The position numbers were made by a program, and so were the translations under genes. Of a stretch of DNA of 64,000 bases, positions 9,340-18,894 are shown one piece after another (positions within the stretch are counted from its first letter, which is position 1; each line of letters begins with the position of its first letter). Source of the DNA: Gastranaerophilus sp944325835. Its GTDB lineage: Bacteria; Cyanobacteriota; Vampirovibrionia; Gastranaerophilales; Gastranaerophilaceae. The DNA lies in contig OZ007029.1 in assembly GCA_963931575.1 (NCBI GenBank), positions 1 to 64,000 of the forward strand. Direction: 5' to 3'. The notes under the pieces are model-generated. The model had not been told where the DNA came from. It did not search any database and worked only from the letters and a program-made list of their open reading frames with translations.

Positions 9340-10002
9340 GGTAGTGTACTGAATGTAAAAGGGGGTAAACGCCTTCCAAAAGAACATAATCTAATTGATA
9401 TCCCAACTAATCATATCTATATAAGAGTTACAGATATGAAAAATCATACAATATCCTCTGAAAAACTAAAATATATAACGGAAGATACTTTTCAATTAAT
9501 AAAAAATTACATAATAAACAAAGATGACTTATATTTAACAATTGCGGGCACAATTGGAAATGTAGGAATGGTTCCAGATAAATTTGATGGTATGAACCTT
9601 ACAGAAAATGCGGTCAAATTGACAGATATAAAAATTAATAAATACTATTTACTTCATATTATCTGCTCCAATTATATACAGAACCAATTTGTAGATAAAA
9701 CAAATAAAGTGGCACAACCTAAGTTAGCAATTGAACGTATATTAACCACATTATTTCCACTTCCTCCTCTATCAGAGCAGCAACGTATAGTAGATAAACT
9801 AAAAGAACTTGAGCCATATATCAATGATTATGATAAGGTATATGAAAAAATTGAAAAACTAAATACGGATTTTCCTGATTCATTAAAGAAATCAATATTG
9901 CAAGAAGCTGTGCAAGGGAAACTGGTTCCACAAGATCCAAATGATGAACCTGCAAGTGTTCTTATAGAACAAATCCGGAAAGAAAAAGAACAATTAATAA
10001 AA

Positions 10003-10149
10003 GATAAAAAAATCAAAAAAGATAAGAATGAATCGTACATATTTAGAAGGGATAATTCTCATTATGAGAAGATAGGTACAGAAGAACGTTGCATAGATGA
10101 TGAAATCCCATTCGATATCCCGGATTCTTGGGTGTGGACTAGATTAGGA
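10003..10149 (+). repeat. hsdS inversion repeat B, left copy (perfect 147 bp)
   Basis: I compared this 147-bp segment base by base with the reverse complement of 11992-12138 and found no difference. Weaker similarity continues outward to about 9765. It codes the central spacer just before the second TRD, so inversion here would swap only the second TRD. Confidence 0.92.
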
Positions 10150-10653
10150 GGCATTTGTAATTATGGTTCTTGTATTAATATAGAATCAAGTGATATTTCT
10201 GATGAGACTTGGGTGCTAGACCTTGAAGATATTGAAAAAGATACAGGAAAACTTTTAGCAAAAAAATCAAAAAAAGATGTTAAAAGTTTAAGTACTAAAC
10301 ATAAATTTACAAAAGGCCAAGTATTATATAGTAAACTCCGTCCGTATCTAAATAAAGTAATTGTTGCTTATGAAGATGGTTGTTGTACTTCCGAGATATT
10401 ACCAATAACATTCTATGGTAGTATATTACCAGAATATGCCCAATTATTTTTAATGTCCCCTTATTTTGTATCATATGCAAATCAATGTTCATATGGGGTA
10501 AAAATGCCACGTCTAGGTACCGATGATGGTAAAAATGCATATTTTGCACTCCCTCCAATTAATGAACAGCAAAAAATTATTCAAAAAGTTAAAGAATTAT
10601 TACCTAAAATAAAAGATTTAAAATAAACTCCCGCAATATGCGGGAGTTATTAA

Positions 10654-11460
10654 TTACCAATCAACTATGCTATCAACAATAGTTCGTTGTTCGGTACTTG
10701 TTTTTCTTAAATAAATTCTTGTAGTTTCAATGTTTTCGTGTCCCATTAAATCTGCAAGAAAAGCAATATCGTTACATCGTTCAAGAAAACTTTTTGCAAA
10801 TCTATGTCGGAATGAATGAGGATAGACCACTACAGGATTTATACCGTACTGCATGGCTAATTTTTTAAGTTGCCCTGATATTCCGCGAGTAGTTATTCTT
10901 TCACCATATTTATTTAAAAAAATAAAACCACTATTTTGATTTTTATTTTCAAACCAAGCAAGTGCTTCTTCCTGTAATTTTTTAGGGATGTAGATTCTTC
11001 TTAATTTACCTCCTTTTGAGTATAAATCAAGATGTCCCATTTTAATGTGCTCTACCTTAATTTGTATAAGTTCGCTTACTCTAGCCCCTGTTGCTGCTAG
11101 AAAGCGGATAACAAAATACCAAAACATTTCATTATCTTGTTTTAAAGAATTTTTAAAATAAGTATAATCTGCTTCACTTATTACATTTTCTAAAAATGCT
11201 TTTTGCTGCACTTTTACAAAAGGTATTTTCCAATTTGTTTTTTGAATAAATTCTAAATAGCAATTTATCGCTCGCAACCTTAAATTTACGGTTTTTGGCT
11301 TGAAATTTTCAATTAACCAAACCTTGTAACCTCTAAGGTTTTTCTTTGATACTGCATCATATTGATTTTTAAATTGCTTAACAGCAAATAAATAAGATGC
11401 AATAGTGTTTTCAGATAAATTAGTACTCTGAAGATACTTTTCAAAATCTTTAATAGTCAT
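10654..11460 (-). CDS. Tyrosine recombinase of the hsdS inversion locus
   Basis: The 268-residue protein has an N-terminal SAM-like core-binding domain (about 1-85) and a catalytic domain with the full tyrosine-recombinase set: R in TGARVSEL, K in SKGGKLRRIYIP, H-x-x-R in HSFRHRFA, H in LMGHENIETT and the nucleophile Y in RIYLRK. A strong GGAGG precedes the ATG. It sits between the active hsdS and the silent cassette, as the invertases of phase-variable type I systems do (PsrA/CreX-like in other bacteria). It would itself be flipped by each inversion. Confidence 0.9.
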   Translation of the reverse strand: MTIKDFEKYLQSTNLSENTIASYLFAVKQFKNQYDAVSKKNLRGYKVWLIENFKPKTVNLRLRAINCYLEFIQKTNWKIPFVKVQQKAFLENVISEADYTYFKNSLKQDNEMFWYFVIRFLAATGARVSELIQIKVEHIKMGHLDLYSKGGKLRRIYIPKKLQEEALAWFENKNQNSGFIFLNKYGERITTRGISGQLKKLAMQYGINPVVVYPHSFRHRFAKSFLERCNDIAFLADLMGHENIETTRIYLRKTSTEQRTIVDSIVDW

Positions 11461-11499
11461 GGCAAAAGCCTCCTTTCACCACGATTATAAAAAATAGAC

Positions 11500-13095
11500 T
11501 TAAAGCTTTGAAATTTGTGGAAGTAGTTGATTAACTTTATCTACAATTCTTTGCTGTTCTTTAAGAGGAGGAAGTGGTATTAGTAAATTCTTGGTTTTAT
11601 CAACTCCAAGCTCAGTCTGTTTGGTAGTTTTTGCACCTTTTGAACGATTAATTTGAGCCTGGCCTTCAATACCATTAATAAAAATCTCGATGTATTTGTT
11701 TAGACATTTATATGGTCTAATCAATAACACATGCGAGTCATAAGGCATATTTACAGCCTCCGATGTTACAGCACTGCTTCTACCAATAGTGCCTTCCCCT
11801 GTTGAATTTATTAAAATATCTTTTTGTGTTGTTAAACATTCCTTTGAAATAGATTCAAACCATTGTTTATTAACAGTTTTACAAAATGAAGTATCAATAT
11901 TACCCCACCTAACACATTTTTGATTTATAATTTTAAAATCGGTACTCTCTGCATATTTTGGCCCTTTTCCTCGTAATATTTCTGCCATTGTTCCTAATCT
12001 AGTCCACACCCAAGAATCCGGGATATCGAATGGGATTTCATCATCTATGCAACGTTCTTCTGTACCTATCTTCTCATAATGAGAATTATCCCTTCTAAAT
12101 ATGTACGATTCATTCTTATCTTTTTTGATTTTTTTATCCTTAATAAGTTGTTCTTTTTCTTTTCTGATTTGTTCAATGAGAACACTTGCAGGTTCATCTG
12201 TCGGATCTTGTGGAACCAGTTTCCCTTGTACAGCTTCTTGCAATATTGATTTCTTTAATAAGTCAGGAAAATCCGTATTTAGTTTTTCTACTTTTTCGTA
12301 GGCTTTGTCATAATCATTTATATATGGTTCAAGCTCTTTTAATTTATCTACTATGCGCTGTTGCTCTGATAAGGGCGGAAGCGCAACATACATTCTAGAC
12401 AATTTTTCTTGTGAAAAAGTAGGAATAGCTGTACCTATAACAAACTTTTCAAATTGTTTTCTCGCAATAAAGCTTGATAAAAATAAATTCAGATAATTTT
12501 TGTCACATAAAACATTTTTTAAAACAACAAGCTGCGGATTTAATGTTGCTTTTTCAACTAAATTTTTTACTATTGCACTTTTACCGTATGATGAACCTGT
12601 CTTTACAACAATTATATCGTTATTATATATCATTATTTCTGGTGATTCGTAATACTTTTCCCAAGAAATATAAGTAGATGAAGTAAAATCTGTTGAACCA
12701 TTTTTTATATTTGAAGGACTTATAGTAATCGCACCTTCTCCATGAGGAACGATATCATTTTTAGTATAACCTCTAAAACCAATCCTTCCGAATATATCTA
12801 CAAGAGAGCCTAATCTCACCCATTCCCAGTTATCTGGTATATCAAACGGGACTTCGTCTGCTATGCATACAGGTTCATTTTTACCAACCTTCTCATAAGG
12901 CAAATTATCGGAACCTCGAAAGATATAAGACGGATTCTTGTCAGGCTTAATTTTCTTTTCTTTAATTAACTTTTCTTTTTCAGCTCTAATTCTTTCGATT
13001 AAAGCACTTGCCGGTTCATCATTTGGATCTTGAGGAACAAGTTTTCCTTGAACAGCTAATTGTAATATTGAATTTTTTAATTGCTGTGCGTTCAT
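11500..13095 (-). CDS. hsdS: Type I restriction-modification specificity subunit HsdS (active copy)
   Basis: The 531-residue protein has the HsdS plan: N-terminal helix ending in IRAEKEKLIKEKKI, TRD1 (about 90-250), a central conserved coiled region with LPPLSEQQRIVDKLKELE, TRD2 (about 345-510) and a C-terminal LPPLKEQQRIVDK helix. It sets the DNA sequence recognised by the HsdM2S methylase and HsdR2M2S nuclease. Its ATG overlaps the hsdM stop (TAATG). Its variable domains are bounded by repeats inverted relative to the silent cassette at 9235-10626, so the recognised sequence is probably switchable. Confidence 0.95.
   Translation of the reverse strand: MNAQQLKNSILQLAVQGKLVPQDPNDEPASALIERIRAEKEKLIKEKKIKPDKNPSYIFRGSDNLPYEKVGKNEPVCIADEVPFDIPDNWEWVRLGSLVDIFGRIGFRGYTKNDIVPHGEGAITISPSNIKNGSTDFTSSTYISWEKYYESPEIMIYNNDIIVVKTGSSYGKSAIVKNLVEKATLNPQLVVLKNVLCDKNYLNLFLSSFIARKQFEKFVIGTAIPTFSQEKLSRMYVALPPLSEQQRIVDKLKELEPYINDYDKAYEKVEKLNTDFPDLLKKSILQEAVQGKLVPQDPTDEPASVLIEQIRKEKEQLIKDKKIKKDKNESYIFRRDNSHYEKIGTEERCIDDEIPFDIPDSWVWTRLGTMAEILRGKGPKYAESTDFKIINQKCVRWGNIDTSFCKTVNKQWFESISKECLTTQKDILINSTGEGTIGRSSAVTSEAVNMPYDSHVLLIRPYKCLNKYIEIFINGIEGQAQINRSKGAKTTKQTELGVDKTKNLLIPLPPLKEQQRIVDKVNQLLPQISKL
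11992..12138 (-). repeat. hsdS inversion repeat B, right copy (perfect 147 bp)
   Basis: This lies inside the active hsdS and is identical, as reverse complement, to 10003-10149. The interval 10150-11991 would be the inverted segment; it includes the recombinase gene and both alternative TRD2 sequences. Confidence 0.92.
12811..12915 (-). repeat. hsdS inversion repeat A, right copy
   Basis: This lies in the N-terminal part of active hsdS just before TRD1, matching 9235-9339 in inverse orientation with few mismatches at its outer end. Inversion here would replace both TRDs and leave the promoter-proximal N-terminus in place. Confidence 0.85.
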
Positions 13096-14582
13096 TATTC
13101 TTGAGTCTCCGCTAATTCAATACCTAAAATATCTGTAATTTGTCCTAATACACGGTCTATATCCGCATTTAAACTTGAACGTTTTTCTTGATATTGTTGT
13201 ATAAGTTCTTTAGGTGCAAGAATTTCTTCTTCTTCATGGGGGAACCCACACAAATCTATGTTGTAATTCCTATCAATAATATCCTGCAAAGAGTATTTTT
13301 TTGATTTATCAAATTCATCAATAGTTATTTCTTCTCTGTTATTCCACCAATCGAATACTGGTTGGAAGTGCTCAAGTTGCATTGGCTTTGTTTTTGAGAA
13401 GTTTTTATAACCTTCCGGCATATCCAATCTATAGAACCAGGTTTCTTCTGTTGGTTTAGTTTTATCAAAAAATAAAATATTTGTTGTAATTGATGTATAA
13501 GGTGCAAATACACTATGCGGAAGTCGTATTACTGTATGCAAGTTAAACTCTGATAATAATTTCTTCTTTATTGCAACTTTTGCGTTGTCTGTACCGAATA
13601 AAAATCCATCAGGTAAAATAACTGCAGCACGACCTTTTTCTTTTAATCTATACATAATTACAGACATAAATAAATCAGCAGTTTCGCTGCTTGCCAAATC
13701 ATCAGGAAAATGATTTTTTACATCTTTCTTTTCGCTACCGCCATAAGGTGGGTTCATAAGTATAACATCAAATTGATCATCTTCTGTATAATCAAGAACA
13801 TCTCTTAATAGCGAATTATCGTGGTATATTCTAGGATCATCAATTTCGTTAAGAAGCATATTTGTAATGCAAAGCATATAAGGGAACTGCTTCTTTTCAA
13901 TACCATATATAGAATTATCAAAAGCACCCTGATCATCAGTAGTTTTTACTTTCTCTTTAAGTTGTTTTAGCCAACTTGTTAAAAACCCACCTGTACCACA
14001 GGCAAAATCTGCCATTTGTTCACCAACTTGTGGATCAATAATTTTTGCCATAAAGTCGGTTACAGCACGAGGAGTATAGAATTCACCTGAAGAACCTGCG
14101 CTTTGTAATTCTCTTAAAATTGATTCATAAATTTCACCAAATGCATGACTTTCTTCGTAGTCCCCGAGATCAAGCTCATCAATTTCGTTCAGAACTTGTC
14201 GTAATTGAACACCGTCTTTCATATAGTTATTTGCATCTTCAAAAGTTGTTTTAACTATTGCTTTACTCATAGGTGTTTGTGGTGTAATTTCAAGATTTTT
14301 TAAAGTGGGGAATAATGTATTGTTTACGAAATTGAGTAATTTTTCACTTGTCATTGCACTGCCGGATTTGTCGTCTTTTGCCCAATTTCTCCAACGACAT
14401 TCTTCGGGAATAATTGACTTATAGTTGTTATCACTAAATTCCCAATCTTCTTCTTTTGAGTCATAGACTTTTAAGAATAGCATCCACGCCATTTGCTCAA
14501 TTCTTTGCGCATCACCGTTTATACCAGCATCATTGCGCATAATATCTCTGATTCTTTTTACAAATCCTGATAAATTACTCAT
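13095..14582 (-). CDS. hsdM: Type I restriction-modification DNA methyltransferase HsdM
   Basis: The 495-residue N6-adenine methyltransferase has an N-terminal HsdM_N helical domain (about 1-130), the SAM motif FACGTGGFL (about 199-207) and catalytic NPPYGG (about 278-283). Length fits the family. It lies one base after the hsdR stop and overlaps hsdS by one base, giving a tight R-M-S operon. With HsdS it methylates host DNA at the chosen target; it has no sign of damage. Confidence 0.96.
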   Translation of the reverse strand: MSNLSGFVKRIRDIMRNDAGINGDAQRIEQMAWMLFLKVYDSKEEDWEFSDNNYKSIIPEECRWRNWAKDDKSGSAMTSEKLLNFVNNTLFPTLKNLEITPQTPMSKAIVKTTFEDANNYMKDGVQLRQVLNEIDELDLGDYEESHAFGEIYESILRELQSAGSSGEFYTPRAVTDFMAKIIDPQVGEQMADFACGTGGFLTSWLKQLKEKVKTTDDQGAFDNSIYGIEKKQFPYMLCITNMLLNEIDDPRIYHDNSLLRDVLDYTEDDQFDVILMNPPYGGSEKKDVKNHFPDDLASSETADLFMSVIMYRLKEKGRAAVILPDGFLFGTDNAKVAIKKKLLSEFNLHTVIRLPHSVFAPYTSITTNILFFDKTKPTEETWFYRLDMPEGYKNFSKTKPMQLEHFQPVFDWWNNREEITIDEFDKSKKYSLQDIIDRNYNIDLCGFPHEEEEILAPKELIQQYQEKRSSLNADIDRVLGQITDILGIELAETQE

Positions 14583-14583
14583 T

Positions 14584-16917
14584 CTATCCTACCTTATAAA
14601 TATTATTTTTTAATTCTTCTACGGCCTTAAAGTATTCGTCTTTTCCGCCAAATAATTGTGCAATTTTTGCAGGTTTCCCAAATTTGTTAATTGGATCTAA
14701 TTTTAAAACATCCGCACTATTTAATTCAGATAAACCAATATTCATATATTTATCTAATAGTGCTTCAAGAACTTCTCTTGCAGCACCGCTATATTTACTG
14801 AAGAAATCTCTTTTCTTTACATTATTTGCACGTTCTCTGCGTGTCAATGGTTTTACACCATAAGCAATATGACAAATAAAGTCAAAATCATCAACTTCCT
14901 TCATATTCTGTTCTTCTTTTAATGTTTCTAAATCAATACCCTGTTCCTTTAGCCGTTCAGTAATTTCAGTTTTTTTATCTTCTTCGCTCCATCTTCTTAT
15001 AAACTGTTCTAAAGAAGCAGAATATCCAAGAATATTCGATTTTGTATAGTCAATAATATTTTCTTGTTTTAGCAACTTACCATCAGCATCATATACGGAT
15101 ACCGTTTTATTTATTATTTTTACAGTACAACCATCCGGTGTAACAATTGGCTTATAATTATCTCCTCCAGGTTGAAGCGGCGGCTTTTTAGGTGGATATG
15201 GGGGATCCACTATAATATGAGTATAGTTCTCATCTTGTTCTACGGGGCCATCCCAATCTGGATCTGCAAATTTTTGAGTTACATTACGAAAATCCATAAC
15301 AGTAAAACTCATCTTGCCTTCTTTTTCTCTCAAACGGGTTCCACGACCAATAATTTGCTTAAATTCCGTCATCGAACCAATTATTTTATCAAGAACTATT
15401 AACTTAGTCATTTTACAATCAGCACCGGTTGATAAAAGTTCAGATGTTGTAGCAATTACAGGATATTCGGAATTAACTGAAATAAAATATTTTAATTTTC
15501 CTTTCCCATAAGTGTCACTACCAGTAATTCGCACAACGTAATCAGGATTTTCTTTAACTTTATCGGCGTTTAAATTATTTAAAGCAATACGCATTCTTTC
15601 TGCATGATCTTCCGAAGCACAGAATACAATAGTTTTCGCCATTCTATTGGTTGCTTTTAAATAATCTGTAATTTCTTTTGCTACTTGGTCAATTCTATCT
15701 TGAATTATAATATTGTAATCATAATCACTATTATTATATATTCTATCCTCAATAATTTGACCATTAATATCGCATTGTCCTTTGCGTGGTCTCCAGCCAT
15801 CTCCAATATCAGTAGTAACATTTATAACTTTAAATGGTGCTAAGAAACCATCATCAATGCCTTCTTTTAAACTATAAGTGTAAATTGGATCTCCAAAATA
15901 AGAAATGTTTGAAGTATATTTTGTTTCTTTCGGAGTTGCTGTCATACCAATTTGCGTTGCAGAAGAAAAATATTCTAAAATTCTGCGCCAACGACTTTCT
16001 TCTTTTGCAGAACCTCTGTGACACTCATCAACTATAATCAAATCAAAAAAATCCGGTGGAAACAATTCACTATAATGTTCTTTATCATCATCGCCAATTA
16101 ATTGCTGATACAATGAAAAATAAACTTCGTATGCAGTTATAGTTGTTTTATTATCTTTTGCAAAATTTACTTTATGAATAGTTTTTTCTAACGGAGCAAA
16201 GTCTTGCTGAATAGATTGATCAACAAGAATATTTCTGTCTGCCAAATATAAAATTTTCTTTTTTAACCCACTTTTTATTAACCTATAAACAATTTGAAAA
16301 GCTGTATAAGTTTTACCAGTACCTGTTGCCATAACAAGCAATAAACGTTCTTGTCCTCTTGCAATAGCATCAAGCGTTCTATTTACCGCAACTCTTTGAT
16401 AATAGCGAGGCGGATATGTTTTACTGCTTGTGTAATAAGGTTGTACTATAATATTTTCTTCCGCTTCAGTAATACCTGTGTTATTATTCTTCTCTGATTT
16501 AAATCTACTAATAAGTTCTTCTGGGCTTGGAAATTCATCTAAAGTAAATTCTCTTTCTTTACCTGTTAAAAAATCATGTTCTATAAACCCACCACCATTA
16601 GAGCTATATGCAAAATTAATGTCTAATTTTTTAGCATATTCCATAGCTTGCTGCAGACCATGTGATACAGAGTGTTTATTATCCTTTGCTTCTACAATTG
16701 CGATCGGATTATTTGCATTTATATACAAAACATAGTCAGCCTTTTTAGGCTTTTCTCTTGATGCCATATTACCACGCAAGTTGATTTTACCGTCAGTAAA
16801 CTGAACTTTTGTTTCCATTGTAATTTTATCTTTCCACCCGGCTTTTTCTAATGCCGGAGTAATAAAATTAAGTTTGATATCTTCTTCAGTCATTTGATTT
16901 TTAGGTAATATAGCCAT
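14584..16917 (-). CDS. hsdR: Type I restriction endonuclease subunit HsdR (EcoEI type)
   Basis: The 777-residue protein has an N-terminal PD-(D/E)XK nuclease (ADYVLYI...IVEAK, about 60-82), Walker A ATGTGKT (about 195), IIVDECHRG as the DEAD-box motif (about 295) and motif VI IIGRGTRLR (about 465), then an EcoEI_R-like C-terminal domain. It translocates and cuts unmodified DNA bound by the HsdM-HsdS complex. It is first in the operon, with GAGG seven bases before its ATG. It appears intact, so the system is probably active. Confidence 0.96.
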   Translation of the reverse strand: MAILPKNQMTEEDIKLNFITPALEKAGWKDKITMETKVQFTDGKINLRGNMASREKPKKADYVLYINANNPIAIVEAKDNKHSVSHGLQQAMEYAKKLDINFAYSSNGGGFIEHDFLTGKEREFTLDEFPSPEELISRFKSEKNNNTGITEAEENIIVQPYYTSSKTYPPRYYQRVAVNRTLDAIARGQERLLLVMATGTGKTYTAFQIVYRLIKSGLKKKILYLADRNILVDQSIQQDFAPLEKTIHKVNFAKDNKTTITAYEVYFSLYQQLIGDDDKEHYSELFPPDFFDLIIVDECHRGSAKEESRWRRILEYFSSATQIGMTATPKETKYTSNISYFGDPIYTYSLKEGIDDGFLAPFKVINVTTDIGDGWRPRKGQCDINGQIIEDRIYNNSDYDYNIIIQDRIDQVAKEITDYLKATNRMAKTIVFCASEDHAERMRIALNNLNADKVKENPDYVVRITGSDTYGKGKLKYFISVNSEYPVIATTSELLSTGADCKMTKLIVLDKIIGSMTEFKQIIGRGTRLREKEGKMSFTVMDFRNVTQKFADPDWDGPVEQDENYTHIIVDPPYPPKKPPLQPGGDNYKPIVTPDGCTVKIINKTVSVYDADGKLLKQENIIDYTKSNILGYSASLEQFIRRWSEEDKKTEITERLKEQGIDLETLKEEQNMKEVDDFDFICHIAYGVKPLTRRERANNVKKRDFFSKYSGAAREVLEALLDKYMNIGLSELNSADVLKLDPINKFGKPAKIAQLFGGKDEYFKAVEELKNNIYKVG

Positions 16918-17231
16918 TCTTCACCTCACAACTTCTGATAATAAAAACTTATAGGAAGTTGCCTTAATTGTATCATGAAAATATTCCTTAGTTTGTTGTG
17001 TAACAATGCTGATATAATTTCATTAAAACATATGCCTATGTCAAATATGGACATGGCTCAAACCGTTTTTAAATGATATTCAAATATTGTTTAAATGGAG
17101 TTTTATTAGTGTTTAAATAGAGTTCATAATATTTTTCAAAAAACATAAACCTTATTAAAAAAGTATCTGTTAGTTTGAGAGTTAATTATCTTTGAGTTTA
17201 AGAATTTGTATCTGAGAGTTTTGAAAGATTT

Positions 17232-17277
17232 CCCCCGAAACTTTAAAAGTTTGAGAATTCTCTCAAACTTCCGGGGG
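17232..17277. terminator. Large imperfect hairpin, possible bidirectional terminator
   Basis: Outer arms CCCCCG / CGGGGG (17232-17237, 17272-17277) enclose a perfect 10-bp stem, AAGTTTGAGA / TCTCAAACTT (17247-17256, 17261-17270), with a four-base loop and an asymmetric bulge. It lies downstream of the minus-strand operon that ends at 17549, so it may end that transcript; no long T-run follows. Confidence 0.45.
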
Positions 17278-17377
17278 TACTTTTCTCAATCTCTCTGATA
17301 ATCTACATTCAAAAAATCAAATTCCTGCAATGTCTGTTCAATGATACTGGGAAAATAGAACCCCATTTGTAAAAGAG

Positions 17378-17424
17378 CACATGGTTTGATTTCATGTTTC
17401 ACATGGTTTGATTTTTTTCGGCAA
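17378..17424 (-). repeat. Two putative Mu-like transposase-binding sites, distal end
   Basis: CACATGGTTTGAT occurs at 17378-17390 and 17400-17412; the second continues to CGGCAA at 17424. Read on the minus strand the second copy resembles TTGCCCGAAATAATCNCACCATCTGT, the motif repeated upstream of the transposase at 40578-40791. The same 13-mer occurs there at 40718-40730. This suggests an element end, but no target duplication was found. Confidence 0.45.
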
Positions 17425-17548
17425 CTTGGCTTTATAAACTTAAAAAAATGAGCTGATTTTTTTCAAATTCCCCTGTCATTTTTTCTCAAACTCTGTGTCA
17501 ATTTATACCCAGACATAATTTGTAAATAATTGTTTAAGCTTGTACAAG

Positions 17549-18397
17549 TTATGGTCGCAAAGTTTTTCTATTTCTCAAATCAATATCACCCAAGCTAAAA
17601 CACCAAAAAAATTCATTATACATATAGCCATTTGGCATTTCATATAATATTCCACATAACGCTTTCACAATATGACAAAGATACATTTTTGTGTACTTGC
17701 TAATTGCACATTGTGTTTTACCAATTATATATTGCTCTTTAAATGTAGTTATTTTGTTTTTATCATAATCATAAAAAAGACTTATTCCAATATCGTTTCT
17801 ATCCATTTCTTCAGCAATACCCAATTTTTTAATATCAAAATAGATGTTTTTATTTTGAATTACTTTTTCCTCAACCTCAGAATGCCATCTGCATACAGGC
17901 GATTGATTTTTATTATTTGACGTTAACATAGTAAAATTATAATATCTAAGCATTGAGGCAAAATCACTTAAAATATTAATAATACTAACATAAGGTTCTT
18001 CTTTATTCTCGATTTTGGCTAAATACTCATTAGATAAACCCAGTTGATTTGCAAAATTAATAACTTCTTCAAACAATTTGTTTACATTGTGTCCCAATTT
18101 TTTAAATTCGTCATTTGTCGGATATCTGTTATTTATCTGATCATACATTTGCGCATAAACAATTTTTAAAAATCTCTCATAGCCTTGTGACAATGAAAAC
18201 ATTGCATTTAACAACTTGCCTTCATTAGGGAAATCAATACCTCTGATTGTATCAATTCCGTTTTTTAAAAATTCTTTAATCGTTGCACATTCACATAGAA
18301 AAAATTCGTGTTCTGCCGACAAAGAAAGAGTGGGCTGCAATAAATCATTCAAATCAAAGTTATCATTTGGATTTTTAATATTATTTACATTTTTCAT
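17549..18397 (-). CDS. HEPN-like helical protein, third gene of caspase module
   Basis: The 282-residue protein is not closely recognised. A segment near residues 70-115, LSQGYERFLKI...YPTNDEFKKLGHNVNKLFEEV, resembles the all-helical HEPN-like folds of defence proteins, where E-R-x-L-K and G-H-x-x-x-K-L recur. A canonical R-x4-6-H RNase motif is not clear, so RNase activity is uncertain. It starts 17 bp after the membrane protein gene, with AAAGGGG upstream of its ATG, and is the last gene of the long minus-strand run. Possible roles: effector RNase, sensor or scaffold. Confidence 0.5.
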   Translation of the reverse strand: MKNVNNIKNPNDNFDLNDLLQPTLSLSAEHEFFLCECATIKEFLKNGIDTIRGIDFPNEGKLLNAMFSLSQGYERFLKIVYAQMYDQINNRYPTNDEFKKLGHNVNKLFEEVINFANQLGLSNEYLAKIENKEEPYVSIINILSDFASMLRYYNFTMLTSNNKNQSPVCRWHSEVEEKVIQNKNIYFDIKKLGIAEEMDRNDIGISLFYDYDKNKITTFKEQYIIGKTQCAISKYTKMYLCHIVKALCGILYEMPNGYMYNEFFWCFSLGDIDLRNRKTLRP

Positions 18398-18414
18398 TTT
18401 ACCCCTTTCTTACA

Positions 18415-18885
18415 TTATTTCAACCAATCATCAACCATGTTGCAAATTGCCTTACCATAAACATCTCTGTTGCTATGTTCCTGCAAAGGGTTTTTCCAAC
18501 ATTCGGAATGATTTCTAAGCCAAGATTTAAAATCGACGTAGTTTAGTAAATCTTCTTCTTTTTTATAAACTTTGCAGGACATTTTTAAGAAATTAAAAAG
18601 CATTTCAGTATAAACATCATATTTTAAAAATTGCCCTTTTTCATTATCACTTATTGTTCCATTTTTATATTTAGCTTTATACTCAATCCATTCTTTTGTA
18701 AATTTTTCATCTTCAACAAAAGGATCATAAAAAGACATTCTTTGCAGTTCAATCAGTTGTTTGTCAAGAAACTCTTTTTGATTGTTTATATTGGTACGTA
18801 TTTGTATAACAATCGTAACAATAGTTGTAACTGCTAGACTTATAGCAACTAACCAATTTTGTATTACTTCTGCACTTATGCTCAT
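18415..18885 (-). CDS. Single-pass membrane protein of caspase module
   Basis: The 156-residue protein has one N-terminal membrane helix (about 9-27: WLVAISLAVTTIVTIVI), then a charged soluble domain with a coiled-coil-prone stretch and several aromatic residues. No family was recognised. The ATG at 18885 is preferred to a GTG two codons earlier because AAGGAG is spaced five bases from it. It begins 9 bp after the caspase stop, so it is cotranscribed with the caspase. It could anchor the caspase or its target at the membrane (inference). Confidence 0.6.
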   Translation of the reverse strand: MSISAEVIQNWLVAISLAVTTIVTIVIQIRTNINNQKEFLDKQLIELQRMSFYDPFVEDEKFTKEWIEYKAKYKNGTISDNEKGQFLKYDVYTEMLFNFLKMSCKVYKKEEDLLNYVDFKSWLRNHSECWKNPLQEHSNRDVYGKAICNMVDDWLK

Positions 18886-18894
18886 ATTCACTCC

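Larger units (their letters stand above)
9235..10626 (+). pseudogene. hsdS': Silent inverted hsdS cassette (no N-terminus)
   Basis: This open frame encodes two target-recognition domains and both conserved HsdS spacers, but lacks the roughly 75 N-terminal residues, a ribosome site and a promoter of its own. It begins in homology at GSDNLPYEKV, the same point at which the active hsdS enters its first variable domain. The first TRD (about 9340-9760) and second TRD (10150-10540) differ fully from those in the active gene, while the spacer between them is nearly identical. It lies opposite in orientation to the active gene across the recombinase, so it is a donor for specificity switching rather than an expressed subunit. 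Confidence 0.85.
16918..17548. other. Gene-free 631-bp interval between hsdR and the caspase module
   Basis: No convincing gene is present. The hsdR promoter should lie at its left side. At 17087-17122 a GTTTAAATrGAGTT motif occurs twice. A GC-ended hairpin lies at 17232-17277. Two copies of a CACATGGTTTGAT motif (17378-17390, 17400-17412) match a motif upstream of the Mu-like transposase at 40.7 kb. The interval probably holds the junction between the restriction operon and another element. Confidence 0.6.

Noticed and set aside
9247..10626. hsdS cassette as an expressed second specificity gene
   Set aside because: It lacks the N-terminal 75 residues, a start codon with a ribosome site and a promoter; it begins exactly at the inversion repeat.
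10003..12138. CRISPR-like repeats at the hsdS locus
   Set aside because: The repeats are two long inverted copies within coding sequence, not short direct repeats with spacers. No CRISPR array was seen anywhere in the window.
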